Positions 5,158 to 8,687 of a DNA stretch of 8,687 nucleotides are shown here, piece after piece. Made by a program: the position numbers and the translations under genes. Source of the stretch: Planctomycetota bacterium (lineage in GTDB: Bacteria; Planctomycetota; SBBH01; JACQRN01); contig JACQRN010000167.1 of assembly GCA_016206515.1 (NCBI GenBank), positions 1-8,687 of the forward strand, read 5' to 3'. Within the stretch, counting starts at the first letter, position 1. The number at the start of each line of letters is the position of its first letter. The notes under the pieces were generated by a model. The model saw only the letters and a list, made by a program, of their open reading frames with translations. It did no database searches and was not told the origin of the DNA.

Positions 5158-6765
5158 TCATGCGAACGGGGACTGTTCCACGGTCCCCAGGTCCACTTCC
5201 TGGCGGCCCTGCGCTCCATGCACCGGCAGCACGACCGTGAAGGTGCTCCCCTTGCCCAGCGTGCTGGCGACATGAAGGGTCCCCCCGTGTGCCTGGACGA
5301 TGCTGCGTGTGATCGCCAGCCCCAGCCCGGTGCCGCGGATGTTCCGGGTCGCCTCGGAATCGACCCGGAAGAACTTCTCGAACAGGTTCTTCTGATTCTC
5401 CTCGGAGATCCCGAGCCCCTCGTCCGCGACCTCGAACCACAGGTTCCCCTCGCGCGGGAAGGCCCGCAGCCAGACCCGTCCCCCCGCCGGCGAGTACTTC
5501 ACCGCGTTCGAGACGAGATTGAGCAGCACCTCCTTCATCTTGTCCGCGTCGAGGTTGACCTGGGGCATCCCTTGGGCGACCTCGAGGATCAGCGTGTGCC
5601 GTTCGGACTGGACGCGGGACACCTTCTCGATCGAACGAACCAACTCCGAGGGGTCCACGGCCGCCAGGACCAGGTGGAGCTTCCCGGACTCGATCCGGGA
5701 GACGTTCAGCAGGTTTTCGATCAGCTCCAGCAGGCGGTCCGATTCCTCCTCGACGACGCGCAGGAACTTCACCTGCGTCTCGTCCTCCACCATCCCCAAC
5801 AGCGCGTCCGTATACGCCTTGATCGAGGTCAGCGGCGTGCGCAGCTCGTGGGAGACGTTGTTGACGAACTCGGACTTCATCTGGTCGAGGCGCCGCAGCC
5901 GCTCCAGCTCGCGGGTCGCCGTCATGTCGCGGCACTGGAGGACCGCCCCCGTGGCCATCCCCGACGCGCCCCGCACGAGCGACCCGCTGACCCCGTAGTC
6001 GACGCGCGTCCCGCCGCTCAAGGTGTGCTCCAGCAGGCGGTCCATCCCAAAACCGGTCTGGAGCACCTCCTCGAGCAGCTCGCGGATCGGCCCCGCGGCG
6101 GCGGGCGGGAGGATCTCCTCCAGCCTACGGCCCGGCTCCAGGCCGCGCTCGACCTCGAACATCAGCAGCATGTTCCGGTTCACCTGGGTCACCCGCCCGT
6201 CGGGCGACACCGTCATGACGCCGTGGGCCATCCCCTCCAGGATGTTCGACAGGAAGTGCCGGGCCTCCTCGACACCGCGGCGGCGCGCATCCAGCTCCTC
6301 CACGAGGCGACGGTTCGTCAGGGCGAAGGCCGCCTGGTCGGTGAGGAACTGGAGGTCCGACAGGAGGGCAGGTGGCACGTCCTCGATCGACCCCGGGGCG
6401 CCGACCACGACCCATCCCAGGAGATCCGGACCCGACGCGATCGGGGCGAGGATCTCGAACCCTCCGGAGGGGGCCTCCCGCACGACCGGACGCCGGTTCG
6501 CCCGAGCCCAGGCCGACTCGGGCCGCGTCTCGGGGCGGGACGGCTCGCCGCCGGCCACGACCCGTCCGGAGAGGGAGGAACCGTCCCCCGTCGCCCGCCA
6601 GGTCTCGCACCGCCCCCACCGGCCCAGGGAGGAGACGGCCTCCCGCAGGGCGCGCAGGACCGCCTCCGGGGCCGCGCCGTCCAGGATCGAGCGCACCTGG
6701 TCCCGGACGGCCTCCCATCGTGCCCCGAGCTGCTCGTATCCGAGATCGCGCGGCATGGACGCCAT
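5158..6765 (-). CDS. Soluble GAF-PAS sensor histidine kinase
   Basis: A 535-residue kinase with no membrane segment, so its signal is cytoplasmic. Regions in order, numbered from the ATG at 6765, are: a GAF-like sensor (about 20-152), a short coiled coil (about 150-170), a PAS-like domain (about 170-285, NILEGMAHGVMTVSPDGRVTQVN), HisKA with phospho-acceptor H306 (VSHELRTPLTS), and HATPase_c with the N box (NLVSNAVKYSP, from N416), G1 (DEGLGIS, from D448), F box (FEKFF) and G2 (GTGLGLAI). All catalytic boxes look intact, so it should autophosphorylate and pass phosphate to the adjacent receiver. The GAF call is by position and predicted fold pattern only. The start is not fixed: TTG 6771, ATG 6765 and ATG 6756 are all possible, and none has a clear ribosome site. 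It begins 13 bases after the HDOD gene stop. Confidence 0.93.
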   Translation of the reverse strand: MASMPRDLGYEQLGARWEAVRDQVRSILDGAAPEAVLRALREAVSSLGRWGRCETWRATGDGSSLSGRVVAGGEPSRPETRPESAWARANRRPVVREAPSGGFEILAPIASGPDLLGWVVVGAPGSIEDVPPALLSDLQFLTDQAAFALTNRRLVEELDARRRGVEEARHFLSNILEGMAHGVMTVSPDGRVTQVNRNMLLMFEVERGLEPGRRLEEILPPAAAGPIRELLEEVLQTGFGMDRLLEHTLSGGTRVDYGVSGSLVRGASGMATGAVLQCRDMTATRELERLRRLDQMKSEFVNNVSHELRTPLTSIKAYTDALLGMVEDETQVKFLRVVEEESDRLLELIENLLNVSRIESGKLHLVLAAVDPSELVRSIEKVSRVQSERHTLILEVAQGMPQVNLDADKMKEVLLNLVSNAVKYSPAGGRVWLRAFPREGNLWFEVADEGLGISEENQKNLFEKFFRVDSEATRNIRGTGLGLAITRSIVQAHGGTLHVASTLGKGSTFTVVLPVHGAQGRQEVDLGTVEQSPFA

Positions 6766-6778
6766 CGCCAAGCGCCGG

Positions 6779-7636
6779 CTACAGGAAATCCAGGAAGACC
6801 ATCGCGCGCTCGGCTTCCTCTTCCGTCGCGCGCAAGATCTCCGGAATCCGGCCCTCGGTCAGGCCCAGCGCCTCCCACGCGGTCGGGGAGCACGCCGGGA
6901 TCTTGCGGTCGCCGCCGGAGCCGATCTGCAGCGCGCGGCAGACGATGTCCCCGAGGTGGATCACCGACGTGATCTTCTGGACCTCGTCGGATAGCGCCGG
7001 GTTGTGGTGGCAGGCGACCGCCTGGACAAGCCCCTTGGAGAGTTTCCACTGCTCGAAGAGCCACCCGGCGACCTCGGCATGGGTGACCCCGAGCACCTCC
7101 GCCTCCGCCTCGACGAACAGGCAGTCCTTCTTCTCGACGACCTCGAGCACCCGCACGAAATCGTCGTGCAGGTACTGGTCCAGCACGATCTTGCCGACGT
7201 CGTGGAGAAGCCCGGCGATGAAGAAATCCTCGAGGGCCGTGTACCCGATCGCCTTTCCGATGACGCGACAGGCGGCGCCGGTGCCGATCGAATGCTTCCA
7301 GAAATCCTCGCGGCGGTACGGCGACTCCGACTGGCCGCGGAACGTGTCGAAGATCGACGAGGAGAGGACGATGCTCTTCACCGTGTTGAACCCCAGGATC
7401 ACGATCGCGTGCGTCACCGTCGTGATCCGGCTCGGGAAGCCGTAGAAGGCGGAATTGACGACCTTCAGGATCCGCGCGGTCACCGCGGGATCCGAGGAGA
7501 TCAGCTGACCGACCTGCTTGGCGGTCGTGTGCGGGTCGACGATCATCGAGTTGAGGCGTTGGAGGATCGCCGGGAGCGTCGGGAGCCCCTGGACGCGCCC
7601 CACCAGCCGCCGGACCCGTTCCGGATCCGGGTTCAT
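6779..7636 (-). CDS. HDOD-domain signalling protein
   Basis: A 285-residue protein dominated by an HDOD domain (about 11-210), an HD-superfamily output module found with bacterial signalling proteins. Marks are LPTLPAILQRLNSMI (19-32), ISSDPAVTARILKVVNSAFYG (46-66), TTVTHAIVILGFNTVKSIVL (72-91), the FWKHS His (H114) and LLHDVGK (143-149), so an HD pair (H145/D146) is retained. HH at 210-211 follows in ACHHNP. HDOD proteins usually regulate chemotaxis, secretion or stress pathways by protein contacts and most are not known to be enzymes; hydrolase activity cannot be read from sequence. The ATG at 7636 overlaps the stop of the small upstream gene (ATGA), so the pair is probably translationally coupled. 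It is followed by the kinase and receiver, suggesting that it is the regulator or output of that pathway. Confidence 0.92.
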   Translation of the reverse strand: MNPDPERVRRLVGRVQGLPTLPAILQRLNSMIVDPHTTAKQVGQLISSDPAVTARILKVVNSAFYGFPSRITTVTHAIVILGFNTVKSIVLSSSIFDTFRGQSESPYRREDFWKHSIGTGAACRVIGKAIGYTALEDFFIAGLLHDVGKIVLDQYLHDDFVRVLEVVEKKDCLFVEAEAEVLGVTHAEVAGWLFEQWKLSKGLVQAVACHHNPALSDEVQKITSVIHLGDIVCRALQIGSGGDRKIPACSPTAWEALGLTEGRIPEILRATEEEAERAMVFLDFL

Positions 7637-7956
7637 GCCTGGCGCCGCGCCACGCGCGCACGCAGGATCGGCAACGCCGAGGCACCGATCCGCTCCATCA
7701 GCGGGTTCCCCGCATGAGGCTCGAACATGCTGCGATGCAAACCCTCCGCGTCCCCCTGGGGCGCCTCCACCGCGTCGCCTCCCTCCACGACGATCGCCGC
7801 GACCCCCCGCTGCGCGAGCCGCTCCAGGATCGCCGCATCGAGCGTGCTGCCGGTGCGCATCAGCTCGAAGCCGCGCGCGTCGCGCACCTCCCGGGCGAGC
7901 ACCATGCCCGGCTTCGCCTGCGACAGGGGGATCCGAGGCATGGAAGGCGGGATCAT
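7633..7956 (-). CDS. Small DUF3391-like protein upstream of HDOD gene
   Basis: A 107-residue soluble protein. Residues about 8-59 (RIPLSQAKPGMVLAREV, then GFELMRTGSTLDAAILERLAQRGVAAIVVEG) resemble the N-terminal DUF3391-type region that precedes the catalytic domain in many HD-GYP proteins: KPGMVLA, a conserved Gly, then an LxxxxIxxLxxxGV helix and strand. Here it stands as a separate gene whose TGA overlaps the ATG of the HDOD gene, so it may do in trans what the fused domain does in HD-GYP proteins. The rest, from about 60, is unremarkable. The start at 7956 has GGAG 9 bases upstream; ATG 7941 (MPRIPL) is closer to where similarity begins but has no ribosome site. It is the first gene of the four-gene signalling operon and starts only 17 bases from divergent miaB. 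Confidence 0.8.
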   Translation of the reverse strand: MIPPSMPRIPLSQAKPGMVLAREVRDARGFELMRTGSTLDAAILERLAQRGVAAIVVEGGDAVEAPQGDAEGLHRSMFEPHAGNPLMERIGASALPILRARVARRQA

Positions 7957-7973
7957 ACACTACCGCTCCCCCC

Positions 7974-8687
7974 ATGACCTCTCTCGACACGCGCCCGGGC
8001 GTCTACCTTCACAACCTCGGATGCCAGATGAACGCCCTGGATTCCGAGCGGCTCCTGGGACTCCTGGAGGAGGACGGCTACCGGAGCGTCGCGGAGGTCC
8101 AGGAGGCGGACCTGATCCTGGTGAACACCTGCTCCGTCCGCGACCACGCCGAGCACAAGGCGTACTCCCTCCTGGGACAGTACGCGCGCCAGAAGCGGTT
8201 CCACCCCGGGCTGATCGTCGGGATGATCGGCTGCCTCGCCCAGAGGGAGGGGGAACGGGTCCTGTCGCGCGCCCCCGCCCTCGACCTCGTGGTGGGGCCG
8301 GGGGACCTCGACGCGGTCCCGGGAATCATCCGGGCGCTGCGCGAGGAGCGCCGGAGCGTCGTCGCGGTCTCGCGTGCGTCGGGCCGCGCGCTCGGCGGTT
8401 CACACCGCGCCGCGAGCGGCCGCGCCGCGGGCGGCGGCCCGGTCGCGTTCGTCGAGGTCTCCCACGGGTGCGACCGCTCCTGCACCTTCTGCATCGTGCC
8501 GACCGTGCGGGGCCGCGAGACGAGCCGCCCTCCGGAGGAGATCGTGGAGGAGGTCCGCGTCCTGGCAGGGCAAGGGGTCCGCGAAGTGGTCCTGCTCGGC
8601 CAGACCGTCAACAGCTACGGGCGCCACCAGACCCCCCGGACATCGCTGGCGGAGCTCCTGGGGCGGATCGACGCCGTCGCGGGGATC
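7974..8687 (+). CDS. miaB: tRNA-2-methylthio-N6-dimethylallyladenosine synthase MiaB (3' end cut by window)
   Basis: The first 238 residues of a radical-SAM methylthiotransferase that adds a methylthio group to i6A37 of tRNAs reading UNN codons. The N-terminal UPF0004 domain has the three auxiliary-cluster cysteines C17 (LGCQMN), C53 (NTCSVR) and C87 (IGCLAQ). The radical-SAM domain begins near 158 with the CxxxCxxC cluster C166/C170/C173 (HGCDRSCTFC). LGQTVNSYG (208-216) matches the LGQNVNAYG signature of MiaB rather than MtaB or RimO, with Asn changed to Thr; IVPTVRGRE replaces the usual IVPYTRGRE. The TRAM domain and the rest of the barrel lie beyond base 8687. The ATG at 7974 has no Shine-Dalgarno sequence (the leader ends in six C), and a -10-like TACACT lies at 7956-7961, so the message could be leaderless or nearly so. 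Confidence 0.95.
   Translation, partial: MTSLDTRPGVYLHNLGCQMNALDSERLLGLLEEDGYRSVAEVQEADLILVNTCSVRDHAEHKAYSLLGQYARQKRFHPGLIVGMIGCLAQREGERVLSRAPALDLVVGPGDLDAVPGIIRALREERRSVVAVSRASGRALGGSHRAASGRAAGGGPVAFVEVSHGCDRSCTFCIVPTVRGRETSRPPEEIVEEVRVLAGQGVREVVLLGQTVNSYGRHQTPRTSLAELLGRIDAVAGI

Noticed and set aside
5005..6972. A 655-codon open frame on the plus strand
   Set aside because: It is antisense to the histidine kinase and receiver genes. The translation is repetitive in Arg, Leu, Asp and Pro and has no domain, while the opposite strand carries all kinase boxes.
6318..7685. A 455-codon open frame on the minus strand
   Set aside because: It is a shifted frame across the HDOD and kinase genes. The Pro/Arg/Gly-rich product has no motifs and ends inside the kinase.
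7637..7990. Longer HDOD protein starting at 7990
   Set aside because: The added residues are the wrong frame of the small DUF3391-like gene and are low complexity; the HDOD similarity begins just after the ATG at 7636.
8078..8627. Minus-strand open frames within the miaB region
   Set aside because: The plus strand encodes MiaB with all six cluster cysteines; the antisense products have no recognisable features.

Overview
The window is GC-rich bacterial chromosome with densely packed genes. There are no RNA genes, insertion sequences, CRISPR arrays or phage genes that I can see. A lipoprotein of the Wza type implies an outer membrane. The gene mix (FHA and PPP-type phosphatase signalling, HDOD and histidine-kinase regulators, molybdenum cofactor genes, gcvH, miaB) would suit a deltaproteobacterium, planctomycete or a related diderm lineage. 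The sequence alone does not settle which.

Layout, left to right. Bases 1-225 (+) are the end of a gene whose product finishes in an FHA domain. A 166-base gap then holds a row of perfect stem-loops between convergent genes. Bases 392-1965 (-) are two translationally coupled genes: a protein with two FHA domains, then a PPP-like metallophosphatase. A 227-base gap carries two heptanucleotide repeat arrays in inverted orientation. Bases 2193-3549 (-) encode a Wza-like polysaccharide-export lipoprotein followed by gcvH. Divergent from these, 3633-4765 (+) encode moaC and a MogA/MoaB-family gene joined by a TAATG junction. The 3' end of the latter overlaps the next, convergent operon. That operon, 4692-7956 (-), reads a small DUF3391-like protein, an HDOD protein, a soluble histidine kinase and a stand-alone receiver. 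Finally, 7974-8687 (+) is the first 238 codons of miaB, which runs off the window.

How the genes work together. Three signalling layers are visible. The FHA proteins would read phosphothreonine marks and the phosphatase could erase them; the matching Ser/Thr kinase is not in the window. The HDOD/kinase/receiver operon looks like a self-contained cytoplasmic signalling pathway without a DNA-binding output. moaC and mogA act in consecutive parts of molybdenum cofactor synthesis. The most unusual items are the phosphatase, whose second metal-binding block reads HELIHN instead of GDxVDRG, the stem-loop array at 237-390, and the inverted heptamer arrays at 2053-2148. I see no clear evidence for a wholly new defence or mobile system.
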